Below are positions 1 through 9,218 of a DNA stretch of 47,602 nucleotides, in pieces (position 1 is the first letter of the stretch; each line of letters begins with the position of its first letter). The notes under the pieces were generated by a model. The model saw only the letters and a program-made list of their open reading frames with translations, made no database searches and had not been told where the DNA came from. Source of the DNA: an uncultured Clostridia bacterium (lineage in GTDB: Bacteria > Bacillota > Clostridia > Christensenellales > Borkfalkiaceae); assembly GCA_944363555.1 (NCBI GenBank), contig CALVUL010000035.1:1-47602 (forward strand), given 5' to 3'. The position numbers and the translations under genes are program-made.

Positions 1-96
1 AAACGACGAATTAACGCAAAAAAAGACAAAAATTCTCAAATGCTTATCTATTCATATATGTTATCATAACGCTAACGAATGAACGGAGGAACATTT

Positions 97-432
97 ATGG
101 AATGCATGCTTTTGGATAAACGCACGCAGTCGCTCGTCAACGATTACGTGCCCACGGGGGAGATTTTGGACGAACTCGTGTGCTTTTTTACGATCTTTTC
201 CGATTACACGCGGCTGAAAATGATTTCCGCGCTGGCGATTTCGGAAATGTGCGTCAGCGATCTGGCGCGGATCTTGAAACTCAATCAGACCACCGTTTCG
301 CACCAACTGCGGTTGCTGAAAAATCTAAACGCCGTAACCACGAAACGGCAGGGGAAGATCGTCTTCTACGCGCTCAGGAACGAAACGCTCAACGACGTGC
401 TTTTAAAAGGCGTGGAATTTTTAGGATACTGA
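97..432 (+). CDS. ArsR/SmtB-family winged-helix transcriptional regulator
   Basis: Predicted 111-residue DNA-binding repressor. The central region (about residues 45-95) reads as a winged helix: SDYTRLKMISAL, then MCVSDLARIL, the recognition helix QTTVSHQLRLLK and a wing ending GKIVFYALR. This is the ArsR/SmtB layout. The usual metal-binding ELCVCDL box appears as EMCVSDL, so one of the two classical cysteines is missing; other Cys residues lie near the N-terminus. Ligand is unknown. I chose the ATG at 97 because GGAGG sits 7 bases upstream; an in-frame ATG at 79 has no ribosome binding site. A short inverted repeat (gttat-c-ataac, 60-70) lies just upstream and could be an operator. A terminator follows, so the gene is probably monocistronic. 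No target gene is adjacent: the next gene, uvrC, has its own promoter. Confidence 0.85.
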   Translation: MECMLLDKRTQSLVNDYVPTGEILDELVCFFTIFSDYTRLKMISALAISEMCVSDLARILKLNQTTVSHQLRLLKNLNAVTTKRQGKIVFYALRNETLNDVLLKGVEFLGY

Positions 433-439
433 AAGACGT

Positions 440-466
440 GCCGCGGCATCGCCGCGGCGTTTTTTT
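440..466 (+). terminator. Intrinsic terminator after the ArsR-family gene
   Basis: Perfect 8-bp stem (gccgcggc at 440-447 and 451-458) with a 3-base loop, followed by a run of T. Confidence 0.9.
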
Positions 467-484
467 GCATTTGGGAAAAATAAG

Positions 485-513
485 TTGTCAAACGGCGCGT
501 TTTCCGATATAAT
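485..513 (+). promoter_or_regulatory. Sigma-A-type promoter of uvrC
   Basis: TTGTCA at 485-490 and a perfect TATAAT at 508-513 with a 17-base spacer. The -10 ends 7 bases before the uvrC ATG (521), so transcription would start at or beside the start codon. Confidence 0.85.
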
Positions 514-520
514 ATAAACA

Positions 521-2332
521 ATGCTCGAAGAGAAATTAAAACTTCTCCCCGAAAACCCCGGCGTTTACGTCATGTACGATAAGGACGGCGCGGTGATCTA
601 TGTGGGGAAAGCGAAAAATCTGAAAAACAGGGTGCGGCAGTATTTTTTCAACTCCGTAAAGACCGATAAGGTAATGGCGATGGTGGAAAACGTTGCGGAT
701 TTCAGTTACATCATCACCAAATCGGAGATCGACGCGTTCAGCCTCGAAAACAATCTCATCAAAAAACACAAGCCGAAATACAACATCCTTTTAAAAGACG
801 ATAAGACCTATCCTTATTTAAAGGTCAATCTGAAGGAGGATTTCCCCGCTTTTTCCGTTACCCGCCGGATCAAAAAGGACGGGGCGAAATATTTCGGTCC
901 CTTCATGGGGGGCGTTTCGGTAAAGGACGTGCTCGAACTCGTGCAGACCACCTTTTCCATCCGCCCGTGCACGATGGCGCTGAAAGCCAAACCGCAAAAA
1001 CCGTGCCTGAATTACCACATCAAGCGCTGTCTCGCGCCCTGCGCGGGGCTGGCGGATAAGGAAGAATACCGCGCCAACGTGGAAAAAGCCATAGACTTTT
1101 TGAACGGCAACGACAAAGAACCCGAACGCATCCTGAAAGAGAAGATGCAGCAGGCTGCCGAGCGGCAGGAGTTCGAACTCGCCATGAATTACCGCGACAA
1201 ACTCCGCGGGCTGGAAAAAATCTGGCTCAAACGCATCACCAGCCTCAATTCTTTTCTTTCGGCGGATATTTTCGCCTACGAAACGGATAACATCCATTCG
1301 GCGGTGAGCGTGCTCGTCGTGCGGGGGGGAAGGATGTCGGGGGGCAGAAATTTCGCCGTAACCGACGCGGCGTTTTCCGCGGGGGAGGCGTTGACGGAAT
1401 TTCTGACCCGCTATTATAAACAGGACGCGGAAATCCCCGCGGAAATCGTTCTTTCCGCGGAAATCGACGCGGCTCTCGCCGAAAAGTATTTTGAAGAAAA
1501 ATTCGGCGCGAACGTCAGCGTTCTCGTTCCCAGACAGGGGGTCAGGAAACAGCTCGTCGACATGGCGCAGATCAACGCGCGGGAATACCTTTCCCGCAAC
1601 ATCGAAAAGATCCGCCACAAAGAGGACATGACGGCGCAAGCCTGCCGCCGCCTGCAGGGGATCTTGGGGCTTTCGCATTATCCGCGGCGGATGGAGTGTT
1701 ACGATATTTCCCACATCAGCGGCGTGGACAAGGTCGGGTCGATGACGGTGTTCATCGACGGCGAAGCGGATAAATCCCAATACCGCCGTTTCAAGATCCG
1801 CACCGTGGAGGGCAACAACGATTTCGAGAGTCTCAAAGAAGTGCTGCGCCGCCGCCTCGCCAAACTGGGGACGGAGGAGGAAGAGCGTTTTCCGAAGCCC
1901 GACCTGATCATCATCGACGGCGGCAAAGGGCAGCTTTCCTCCGTCAAAGAGGTTTTTGACGATATGGGGATAGAGGGCATCGATCTCATCTCCCTCGCCA
2001 AGCGGGAGGAGGAGATCTTCACCCTGTTTTCCCGCGAACCGGTGGCGTTGGAAAAAAGCGATTACTGCCTGCGTATGCTGCAGCGCATCCGCGACGAGGC
2101 GCACCGTTTCGCCATCACTTTCAACCGCGATCTGCGGAATAAGCGTTCGCTTTCGTCGCTGCTCGACGAAATCCCCGGTATCGGCAAGGAAAAACGCCGC
2201 GCGCTGATGGAAAAGTTCAAGGACATCAACGGCATTCTGGCGGCGGACGTGCAACAACTCTGCACGGTGGAAGGCATCGGGCGCAAGCGTGCGGAGGAGA
2301 TCTGGCAATTCTTTCACAAAAACGCGACGTGA
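521..2332 (+). CDS. uvrC: Excinuclease ABC subunit C
   Basis: Dual-incision nuclease of nucleotide excision repair; it joins UvrB at lesions and cuts 3' then 5'. The 603-residue protein has the expected order: N-terminal GIY-YIG domain (PGVYVMYD and VIYVGKAKNLKNRV in residues 12-40), a Cys-rich segment (PCLNYHIKRCLAPC), a UvrB-interacting UVR motif around residues 205-235, the C-terminal RNase H-like nuclease (CYDISHISG, IIIDGGKGQL) and a terminal helix-hairpin-helix pair (IPGIGKEKRRAL, VEGIGRKRAEEI). The start matches the usual UvrC N-terminus. There is no Shine-Dalgarno sequence, and the promoter -10 lies only 7 bases upstream, which suggests a leaderless mRNA. The HAD gene follows after 62 bases without a terminator. 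Confidence 0.97.
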   Translation: MLEEKLKLLPENPGVYVMYDKDGAVIYVGKAKNLKNRVRQYFFNSVKTDKVMAMVENVADFSYIITKSEIDAFSLENNLIKKHKPKYNILLKDDKTYPYLKVNLKEDFPAFSVTRRIKKDGAKYFGPFMGGVSVKDVLELVQTTFSIRPCTMALKAKPQKPCLNYHIKRCLAPCAGLADKEEYRANVEKAIDFLNGNDKEPERILKEKMQQAAERQEFELAMNYRDKLRGLEKIWLKRITSLNSFLSADIFAYETDNIHSAVSVLVVRGGRMSGGRNFAVTDAAFSAGEALTEFLTRYYKQDAEIPAEIVLSAEIDAALAEKYFEEKFGANVSVLVPRQGVRKQLVDMAQINAREYLSRNIEKIRHKEDMTAQACRRLQGILGLSHYPRRMECYDISHISGVDKVGSMTVFIDGEADKSQYRRFKIRTVEGNNDFESLKEVLRRRLAKLGTEEEERFPKPDLIIIDGGKGQLSSVKEVFDDMGIEGIDLISLAKREEEIFTLFSREPVALEKSDYCLRMLQRIRDEAHRFAITFNRDLRNKRSLSSLLDEIPGIGKEKRRALMEKFKDINGILAADVQQLCTVEGIGRKRAEEIWQFFHKNAT

Positions 2333-2394
2333 AGGGCGTTTCGCCGCCGCGCCGCAGATATACAAGACAGATTTAGATATACAGAGGCAGACTT

Positions 2395-3198
2395 ATGAAA
2401 TATAAAATGGTCGTTTCCGATTTCGACTGGACTTTGGGCAATTCTCCCGACCACATCGAGGAGAGCACCGTGCGGGCGATCCGCGCGTACGAACAAAAAG
2501 GGGGGATCTTCACGGTGTGCACCGGCAGGCTGTATTCCTCCATCGCCGGCATTCTGAAAAAGCACGGCTTTCACGGCTTCGTCATCGCCTGTCAGGGGGC
2601 GATCATCGCCGATATCGACACGGGCGAGCGCATCTATTCCGACGGGATCGATACCGCCGTCGCCGCGCGCGCGGTGCGGGCGCTGCGCGCGGACGGGCAT
2701 ACGGTGCTCCTCGATTACGACGACAGGCTGTGTTACACCGAAAGCACGCCCTATACCGACGCCTACGAACGGCTGGCGGGCATTTCCGGCTACGTGCGGG
2801 AGGACCTCGCGGCGTTTATCGAAGAGGGCGGCGTGGTCGTGCAGAAAATCATGGTGATGTGCGAAGCAGAGGATCTGGCGGGCATCTTGGAAAAATACGG
2901 CAAACTCTTCGGCGGCGACCTTCTGGTCAACAGCGGTTCAAAAAACCTTGTGGAGATCGTCAGCGCGAAGTGCAGTAAGGGCATATCCACCCTGCACCTT
3001 GCCGAACGCTACGGCGTAAAGCCGCAGGAGATCTTGGCGGTGGGGGATTCCACCAACGATCTTTCGCTCACGGAGCAGGGTTTTCACAGCGTTTCTGTGG
3101 GGGACGGCAGCGACGCGCTCAAAGCGGCGGCGGACGAGATCACCGTGCCTTACGCCGAAAAGCCGGTGGAAGTCCTTCTGAAAAAATATTGCTTATGA
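2395..3198 (+). CDS. Cof/HAD-IIB family sugar-phosphate-type phosphatase
   Basis: Cytoplasmic HAD-superfamily hydrolase of 267 residues. Motif I is DFDWTL near residue 9 (nucleophile and acid/base Asp), motif II is the Thr of VCTGRLYSS, motif III the Lys near residue 196 (AKCSKGIS), and motif IV is GDSTND near residue 218. The C2-type cap between motifs II and III and the KG..L spacing place it in the Cof/YwpJ group, which mostly dephosphorylates sugar phosphates or cofactor phosphates. Substrate cannot be read from sequence. It lies between uvrC and lon on the same strand and may share their transcript. Confidence 0.88.
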   Translation: MKYKMVVSDFDWTLGNSPDHIEESTVRAIRAYEQKGGIFTVCTGRLYSSIAGILKKHGFHGFVIACQGAIIADIDTGERIYSDGIDTAVAARAVRALRADGHTVLLDYDDRLCYTESTPYTDAYERLAGISGYVREDLAAFIEEGGVVVQKIMVMCEAEDLAGILEKYGKLFGGDLLVNSGSKNLVEIVSAKCSKGISTLHLAERYGVKPQEILAVGDSTNDLSLTEQGFHSVSVGDGSDALKAAADEITVPYAEKPVEVLLKKYCL

Positions 3199-3261
3199 TC
3201 CCGCCGCGGCGGCGTTTATGCGGGGGAAAAACGGGAAAAAACGAAAATAAAAAGGTGTTCC

Positions 3262-5613
3262 ATGGTAGAAAACAATCTTCAGAAACAAGAAACGGAAAAA
3301 CCGGCGGGGGATACGCTGCCGATGATCGCCTTGCGGGGCAAGGTCATTTTTCCGAAAACCTTCGTGAGTTTCGACGTGGGGCGGGCAATATCCGTCCGCG
3401 CGGCGGAAAGCGCGATGGAAACCGACGGAAAGGTTTTCCTTGCGGCGCAGAAAAACGCGCTGCAGGATAATCCCCATAAAGGGGATGTGTACGAATACGG
3501 CGTGGTCGCGCGCATCACGCAGATCACGAAACTGCCCGGCGGCGGGCAGAAACTCAGCGCGGAAGCGCTCTACCGCGCCCGCTCGGAAAACGTAACGTTT
3601 ACCGACGGGGCGTTCCGCGTCGTGGCGGTGCGCGAAGACTATATCGGCGGCGACGAAGCGGAGATCGAGGCGTATTTCCGCCTCGCGCGGCAGTCGGTGG
3701 TGGAATACACCCTTTTCGACAAACAGATGCCCAAGGACGTGATGACCCGCCTCGCGGAGATCGAGGACGCCGACGAATTTATCGACAACGTGCTGTCCGT
3801 GATCTTCTTCAAGGAAAAATCCTGTCAGGAGATCCTTCAAGAAAGCGTAACGACGGTGCGGCTGAAAAAATTCTGCAAACTGATGGCGCGGGAACTGGAG
3901 ATCGCCAAGATCGAACGGCGGGTGAGCGCGTCGGTGCGGCGGAGCATCGACAAGAACCAGAAGGAATATTATCTGCGCGAACAGCTCAAAGCCATTCACG
4001 CGGAACTCGGCGACGACGAGGACGAAAAGAAGGTGCTTTCGGACGAGATCAAGGAAAAGCATCTGCCGAAGGAAGTCGAAGAAAAGGCGCTCAAAGAACT
4101 CGCCCGTCTCGACAAGATCAACCCGTCCAGCCCCGATTATTCCGTCATTTTAAACTATCTCGACTGGATCAAGGAACTGCCCTTCAACGTCTATACGGAG
4201 GATACCGCCAGCCTGACGGAGGCGAAAGCCGTCCTTGACGGCGATCATTTCGGGCTGGAAAACGTGAAGGAGCGCATCGTGGAATACCTTGCGGTGCTGC
4301 AACTCACCAAAAAGATCAAGGGACCGGTGCTCTGTTTCGTCGGCCCGCCGGGGGTAGGCAAGACCTCCATCGCCAAATCGGTGGCGCGCGCGCTGGGCAG
4401 AAAGTTCGTGCGCATGAGCCTCGGCGGCGTGAAGGACGAGGCGGAGATCCGCGGGCACAGGCGCACCTACGTGGGGGCGATGCCCGGCAGGATCATCTAC
4501 GGGATGCGCGGCGCGGGCTCTTCCAATCCGGTGTTTCTGCTCGACGAGATCGATAAACTTTCCAACGACATTCACGGCGACCCCGCGAGCGCCCTTCTGG
4601 AAGTGCTCGACCCCGAACAGAATTACGCTTTCCGCGACAGGTATCTGGAAGTGCCGTACGATCTGTCCAAGGTCATTTTCATCACCACGGCGAACTCCCT
4701 CGACACCATTCCCTATCCGCTGCTCGACAGGATGGAGATCGTCGAGATCAACGGCTATACCGAAGAGGAGAAGGTGGAGATCGCCAAACGCTATCTCGCG
4801 CCGAGGCAGATCGCGGAAAACGGGCTGACGCAGGAAAACATCGCCTTTACCGAAAGCGGGCTGAAAGAGATCATCCGCGGCTATACGATGGAAGCGGGGG
4901 TGCGCGGTCTCGAACGCGAGATCGGCACGGTGTGCCGCAAGGTTTCCATCCGCGTGGCGGAGGGCAGGGCGAAGAAAAAGATCCTCGTCACGGAAAAGCG
5001 GGCGGAGGAATTTCTCGGCGTGCGCAAGTTCGTGAAGAACAAGCCCATCGAAAAGGACGAAGTCGGCTCCGCCACGGGGCTGGCGTGGACGGCTGTCGGC
5101 GGCACGACGCTCATCATCGAAGTGAGCCTGATGCGCGGCAAGGGGGAGATCCTCCTGACGGGCAAACTAGGCGACGTGATGAAGGAATCGGCGCGGGCGG
5201 GGATCAGTTATATCCGCGCCAACGCCGCGAAATACGGTATCGACGAAGGCGTGTTCGACAAGACGGATATCCACATCCACGTGCCGGAGGGGGCGACCCC
5301 CAAGGACGGGCCGAGCGCCGGCATCACCATGGCGACGGCGATCCTTTCCGCATTCACGGGAAGAACCGTGCGCAAGGACGTGGCGATGACGGGGGAGATC
5401 ACCCTCAGGGGCAAGGTGCTGCCCATCGGCGGTTTGAAGGAAAAGGCGCTGGCGGCGCATAGGATCGGCATTCACAACATCGTCATTCCGAAGGGCAACG
5501 AAAAAGACCTCGAAGAGATCCCGAAGGAGATCAAAAGCAAGATCAATTTCCTGTCCGTATCCGACGTGGACGAGGTGTTTAAGATCGCCCTTTCGGAGGA
5601 AAAACCGTGTTGA
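3262..5613 (+). CDS. lon: ATP-dependent protease La
   Basis: Cytosolic AAA+ serine protease that degrades misfolded and regulatory proteins. The 783-residue length is typical of LonA. An N-terminal substrate-binding domain is followed by a coiled-coil region, the AAA+ module with Walker A GPPGVGKT (around residue 360) and Walker [10 protein letters not shown], then the peptidase domain. The Ser-Lys dyad is visible: Ser685 in DGPSAG and Lys728 in GGLKEK. The ATG at 3262 has a weak AAGGTG site. The stop codon overlaps the GTG start of the next gene, so lon and ysxC are translationally coupled, an order also found in Bacillus. Confidence 0.97.
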   Translation: MVENNLQKQETEKPAGDTLPMIALRGKVIFPKTFVSFDVGRAISVRAAESAMETDGKVFLAAQKNALQDNPHKGDVYEYGVVARITQITKLPGGGQKLSAEALYRARSENVTFTDGAFRVVAVREDYIGGDEAEIEAYFRLARQSVVEYTLFDKQMPKDVMTRLAEIEDADEFIDNVLSVIFFKEKSCQEILQESVTTVRLKKFCKLMARELEIAKIERRVSASVRRSIDKNQKEYYLREQLKAIHAELGDDEDEKKVLSDEIKEKHLPKEVEEKALKELARLDKINPSSPDYSVILNYLDWIKELPFNVYTEDTASLTEAKAVLDGDHFGLENVKERIVEYLAVLQLTKKIKGPVLCFVGPPGVGKTSIAKSVARALGRKFVRMSLGGVKDEAEIRGHRRTYVGAMPGRIIYGMRGAGSSNPVFLLDEIDKLSNDIHGDPASALLEVLDPEQNYAFRDRYLEVPYDLSKVIFITTANSLDTIPYPLLDRMEIVEINGYTEEEKVEIAKRYLAPRQIAENGLTQENIAFTESGLKEIIRGYTMEAGVRGLEREIGTVCRKVSIRVAEGRAKKKILVTEKRAEEFLGVRKFVKNKPIEKDEVGSATGLAWTAVGGTTLIIEVSLMRGKGEILLTGKLGDVMKESARAGISYIRANAAKYGIDEGVFDKTDIHIHVPEGATPKDGPSAGITMATAILSAFTGRTVRKDVAMTGEITLRGKVLPIGGLKEKALAAHRIGIHNIVIPKGNEKDLEEIPKEIKSKINFLSVSDVDEVFKIALSEEKPC

Positions 5614-6224
5614 AGATAACGCCGGCGTTCGTAACTTCCGCCGCGTCGCCGAAGGGTTTTCTGCATACGGAAAAGCCCCTCATCGCCGTGGCGGGGAAAT
5701 CCAACGTGGGCAAAAGTTCATTCATCAACATGCTCGCAGGCAGGTCGGGGCTGGCGCGCACGTCCAACACGCCGGGCAGAACGCGGCTGGTCAATTATTT
5801 CGATTTCGGGCCCTTCGTGCTCGCCGATCTGCCGGGCTACGGTTTCGCAAAGGCGGGCAAGGCGGAAAAGGAAAAGTGGGGGAAACTGATGGACGCTTTC
5901 TTCGCGCAGTCGGGGGTCAATCACGTGTTTTCCCTCTTCGATATCCGCTACGCCCCCACGCGGGAGGATATGCAGATGGTGCGGTATCTCTATTATTACG
6001 CCATTCCCTTCACCGCGGTGGCGACGAAGAGCGATAAACTCGGCAAAAGCAGGGTAAAACCCCGCGTGGCGGAACTCGCCGCGCAGCTGGGCGTCGCGCC
6101 CGCGAACGTCGTGGCGACTTCCGCCGAAACGGGAAGAGGGCGGGACGACGCCCTTTCCCGCGCCGAACAGGCGGCGAAGGTCTTTTACGAAGCGAAGGAA
6201 GGCATGTTTTCCGAGGAAGAATGA
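5607..6224 (+). CDS. ysxC: Ribosome biogenesis GTP-binding protein YsxC/EngB
   Basis: Essential-type GTPase needed for late assembly of the 50S subunit. The G motifs are clear: G1 GKSNVGKSS, the G2 Thr in SNTPGRT, G3 DLPGYGFA, G4 TKSDKL. The 205-residue length is normal. The start is GTG at 5607, preceded by GGAGG at 7 bases and overlapping the end of lon by 7 bases, which points to translational coupling. The C-terminal tail is Glu-rich (GMFSEEE). Confidence 0.95.
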   Translation: MLKITPAFVTSAASPKGFLHTEKPLIAVAGKSNVGKSSFINMLAGRSGLARTSNTPGRTRLVNYFDFGPFVLADLPGYGFAKAGKAEKEKWGKLMDAFFAQSGVNHVFSLFDIRYAPTREDMQMVRYLYYYAIPFTAVATKSDKLGKSRVKPRVAELAAQLGVAPANVVATSAETGRGRDDALSRAEQAAKVFYEAKEGMFSEEE

Positions 6225-6277
6225 ACGCCGCCCGCAATGGGCGGCGTTCGGAAGAGAAAAATCAGAGAAAAAAACGC

Positions 6278-6808
6278 TCAGAGAAACGCGGATAATATTT
6301 TATACGCGCCGAGGGCGAAGAGCAGAACGGAGGCCGCCGTTTTCGCGCCTTTCGTTCCGGACGGCGCGAAACGTTCGGAAAGAAAGGCGCCCGCGAGGAC
6401 GGCTGCGAAATGCGCCGCGGCGATGACGAGCGCCGAAACGATCGCGCCGTAGCCCATCATCGTAAGCGACAGCGTGGCGGCGGCGCCGTCCGCGCCGACG
6501 GCGAGCCCGACGACTGCGCCGCGTACGGCGTCGCTGCGGCCCTTTGCCGGCGGTTCCCCTTCGGAGAAGAGGTTGTATGCGCCCGCGGCGGCGAGAATGA
6601 TCCCGCCGATCAGGGCAACTTCTTCGGCGAAGAGATCGGAAAGCGCGCTGCCGAGCAGCCCCGCCGCGAGGCACAACAGCAAAACGGTCGGACAGATCCC
6701 CGCGAGCAGCGGGGCTTTTTTTCCGCCGCCGAGCGACATGGAAAATCCGCAGAAAAACGCGTCCGCGCTCACCGTGAGCGCCGTGGCGAAGAGGAAGAAA
6801 TCGTTCAT
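6278..6808 (-). CDS. MntP/YtaF-like small multi-pass membrane transporter
   Basis: About 176 residues with six hydrophobic segments in two similar halves. The first helix carries LTVSADAFFCGFSMSLGG and the fourth carries GLAVGADGAAATLSL. This acidic residue in helices 1 and 4 is the pattern of the MntP (manganese efflux) and YtaF families, so divalent-cation export is the best guess; the family split is not certain. The ATG at 6808 is the start favoured by alignment to these families, although no Shine-Dalgarno is visible. An upstream in-frame GTG (6853) would add 15 basic residues. The gene is isolated and convergent with ysxC. A terminator-like hairpin lies immediately upstream of the start. 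Confidence 0.7.
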   Translation of the reverse strand: MNDFFLFATALTVSADAFFCGFSMSLGGGKKAPLLAGICPTVLLLCLAAGLLGSALSDLFAEEVALIGGIILAAAGAYNLFSEGEPPAKGRSDAVRGAVVGLAVGADGAAATLSLTMMGYGAIVSALVIAAAHFAAVLAGAFLSERFAPSGTKGAKTAASVLLFALGAYKILSAFL

Positions 6809-6812
6809 ATGT

Positions 6813-6846
6813 AAAAAGGCGTTTTCCGCCGCAGGGAAAAAACGCC
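6813..6846 (-). promoter_or_regulatory. Terminator-like hairpin just upstream of the MntP-like start
   Basis: On the minus strand an 8-bp stem (ggcgtttt/aaaacgcc, 6839-6846 and 6818-6825) is followed by TTTTT, ending four bases before the ATG at 6808. A complete intrinsic terminator in this place would need to be overridden for expression, as in transcription attenuation. I could not recognise a known riboswitch core upstream. Confidence 0.45.
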
Positions 6847-6959
6847 GCCGCACGGGCGCGCGGAGCCCTTCCGTTACAGCATATTATGCTCTTTGCCGCG
6901 GGTTTGGTGCTTCTTTTTTCCGCCGCCCGCAAAAAATTTAAAAATCACGGGAAAGTAGT

Positions 6960-6988
6960 TTGACAAAAGGCGCGTTTTATATTAAAAT
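6960..6988 (+). promoter_or_regulatory. Sigma-A-type promoter of the surface protein gene
   Basis: TTGACA (6960-6965), 17-base spacer, TAAAAT (6983-6988), about 65 bases ahead of the start codon. Confidence 0.85.
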
Positions 6989-7053
6989 AGATAAAGCCAT
7001 ATAGTGAGAAAGTATATGGTTATGCAAGCATTTTACGGGAGTGCATCGTTTAT

Positions 7054-9048
7054 ATGAAAATCGGCATCGGTAAAAAGTTGATTTCAATGGTACTCGCCGT
7101 CGCCGCGGTATTGGCGTTCGGCGCGTTTTCCATAGAGGTATTCGCCGAAGATGGCGGGAACGCGACGGCGGATTACTTCACCGTATACGAAGACGGAGGC
7201 GGGGAGAACGACGAAGTCGCCCTCACCGACGGCGCGCTGGAAATCGCGCTGGGCGAAAACGGCCGCGCGGAGTTCAAAAGGGAACTTTTGCTCAACGATT
7301 TTTCCGTTTCGTTCGCGCTTTCTTCCCAGATGAGCAAAGCGCAGCTGAAACTGCTCTACGATTCTTACGACGTCAACGGCAATCCTTTCGTCGAGGACGG
7401 GAAAACCGTTTATAAAACGGACATCGAAACCGTCGTTTCCATCGACGGCGGGTCGGTTACCGTCGGCGGGCAGACGCAGAGCGTAACGGCGGCGGATAAA
7501 ACGTATACCGTGAGCGCGGCGATCGTCAATTCCGAAACGGAAGGGTACTCCTTCGTCGTTACGGTGAACAACGTCGCCTTCGATCTTACGGATAAGGCGG
7601 AATACAAACCGCACATGTTCGGCGGCAACGCCGTGGGGAAATTCTCCTTCCATTCGGAGGAGGGCGGCACGATCCGCGTCGATTCGATCTCGCAGTCTTC
7701 CGCCGATCCGGAGATGACGCAGGATTTCACTTTGAGCGAAGGGGAGATCGTACCCGCGAAATCCGTCGTTCTGCTCGGCGAATCGTTCTATAACAACGAA
7801 ACGGACGCCGCCGTCGTGAAACTTCCCTTTGTCGATTACTCCGTCGTACCCGCGGAATATTCCATAGACGCGCCCCATTCTTCCTCCGCGTTCAAGATCG
7901 CGGTTGCCGAAGAGGATAAAGCGTTCCTCGCTTACGACAACGATTCTTCCACAAAAACGGTGCGCGTCAAGGCGCAGAATACGGAAGTTTCCTTCGACAT
8001 CGTCGTCGAAGGCAGCGGCGACGAAGCCGACGAAGTGCTCGGCAGTTTTACGGTAAAGAGCGTCGCCGCGGACGACGCCGCCCTTTCCGCGGCGCCGGAA
8101 GTTTCGGCGAAAGCGGAAACGCTCGCCTCTTTCCTCAGCGCCCTTTACGACGCGACGAGGGACGGCGATCATTCCATCCGCATCGGTTCGGGCAATTATC
8201 TCGATCTGCCCTCGATGGAATCCATCGTCAAGGACAATCTGACCGGCTACGACGATCTCGATTATACCGTTTGGTACCGCACGAGGACGTCCGACTGGAC
8301 GAGCACGTCCTCCTTCCGGATCCCCGTGAACAGCGCGGGCGTATATCAGTTCTATGTGCTCTTTGAGGACGAGAACGGCAACGAGATGGACAGGGACGCC
8401 GTCGTTGACGACGATAACGCGTTCCTTCCCGAGATCAAGGTGTACGCCGCAAAGGAGAACGCTTCCGCCGCGGACGTTTCCGTTACCGGCAGCGAAAAGA
8501 ATTTCGCTTTCAGTTTCGAAGTGTACGACGATGCGCCCATCACCGTAACGGAAGCCAAGGGCGGGCAGGAAAAGGCGTATAAAGGCATCGTTTACACGGC
8601 GGCGGATTTCGAGGTGAAAGCCCGTTCGCCCATCAAGGAATATCAACTGTTCTATTCGGCTACGGAGGACGGCGAATACGAAGAAATCCCCGCCTCTTCC
8701 GAACTCGACGAGGAAGAGGATGAGGAAAGTTACGACAAGTACGCGAAATTCGCTTACGACGGCAGCCTCACCTTCACGCCCGCGGAAACGGGATATTACA
8801 AGATCCGCCTGACGGTGTACGGGGAAGGCAGCGTCAAGTCCGCGTCTGCGGAAACGACCATCAGCGCGCTCACCGCGCCGACGCGCGTCGTGCCCAACGA
8901 GGACAACTGGTTCTTAAACAACGTCTGGTCGCTGGTATTTTTGAGCATCGGCACGCTGGCGCTCATCGGCATCATCGTGATTTTGTGCATCAAACCGAAG
9001 GACGAGACTGCCGCGGCGCAGAGCGACGGGAAGGCTAAAAAATCATAA
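7054..9048 (+). CDS. Large cell-surface protein, signal peptide plus C-terminal membrane anchor, unknown function
   Basis: The 664-residue product starts with a signal peptide (basic GIGKKL, hydrophobic core to about residue 30, VFAED cleavage region). It ends with one membrane helix (about 623-646) and a short basic cytoplasmic tail (GKAKKS). The long extracellular part is acidic and rich in Asp, Glu, Ser and Thr, with beta-strand-like alternation and an Ig-like or bacterial surface beta-domain feel; I recognise no catalytic motif. The C-terminal half (about 500-600) reads like a further beta-sandwich (YQLFYSATEDGEY, TFTPAETGYYKIRLTV). There is no LPXTG motif, so anchoring is by the membrane helix. 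The gene has its own promoter and a strong terminator, and so is monocistronic. A GGGAG site lies about 12 bases from the ATG, longer than usual. Confidence 0.75.
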   Translation: MKIGIGKKLISMVLAVAAVLAFGAFSIEVFAEDGGNATADYFTVYEDGGGENDEVALTDGALEIALGENGRAEFKRELLLNDFSVSFALSSQMSKAQLKLLYDSYDVNGNPFVEDGKTVYKTDIETVVSIDGGSVTVGGQTQSVTAADKTYTVSAAIVNSETEGYSFVVTVNNVAFDLTDKAEYKPHMFGGNAVGKFSFHSEEGGTIRVDSISQSSADPEMTQDFTLSEGEIVPAKSVVLLGESFYNNETDAAVVKLPFVDYSVVPAEYSIDAPHSSSAFKIAVAEEDKAFLAYDNDSSTKTVRVKAQNTEVSFDIVVEGSGDEADEVLGSFTVKSVAADDAALSAAPEVSAKAETLASFLSALYDATRDGDHSIRIGSGNYLDLPSMESIVKDNLTGYDDLDYTVWYRTRTSDWTSTSSFRIPVNSAGVYQFYVLFEDENGNEMDRDAVVDDDNAFLPEIKVYAAKENASAADVSVTGSEKNFAFSFEVYDDAPITVTEAKGGQEKAYKGIVYTAADFEVKARSPIKEYQLFYSATEDGEYEEIPASSELDEEEDEESYDKYAKFAYDGSLTFTPAETGYYKIRLTVYGEGSVKSASAETTISALTAPTRVVPNEDNWFLNNVWSLVFLSIGTLALIGIIVILCIKPKDETAAAQSDGKAKKS

Positions 9049-9068
9049 ACCGTTTTTTGAAAAAACGC

Positions 9069-9116
9069 ACCGCGGGGCGGTATGATGCAAATGCATACCG
9101 CCCCGCGGTTTTTTTC
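9069..9116 (+). terminator. Strong intrinsic terminator after the surface protein
   Basis: Perfect 16-bp stem (9069-9084 with 9094-9109), 9-base loop, then seven T. Confidence 0.95.
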
Positions 9117-9218
9117 ATTGCAAAACCGCTGTTTTTTTTCGGACGCGGCGAAGATCCCGCGGCGGAAAAAAGGCTTTCGGCGGCGTATTTTTTGCGGGCG
9201 CGTTTCATACAATGAACT

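Noticed and set aside
818-2365. Long minus-strand open frame (over 500 codons) opposite uvrC
   Set aside because: GC-rich third positions of uvrC leave the antisense frame open. The peptide is Arg/His/Phe-rich with no family pattern and no ribosome binding site. Similar antisense frames over feoB, tig, dnaK, surface and repeat genes were dropped for the same reason.
6853-6960. yybP-ykoY manganese riboswitch upstream of the MntP-like gene
   Set aside because: The position is right for this element but I do not see its conserved loop sequences on the minus strand, so only the hairpin is reported.
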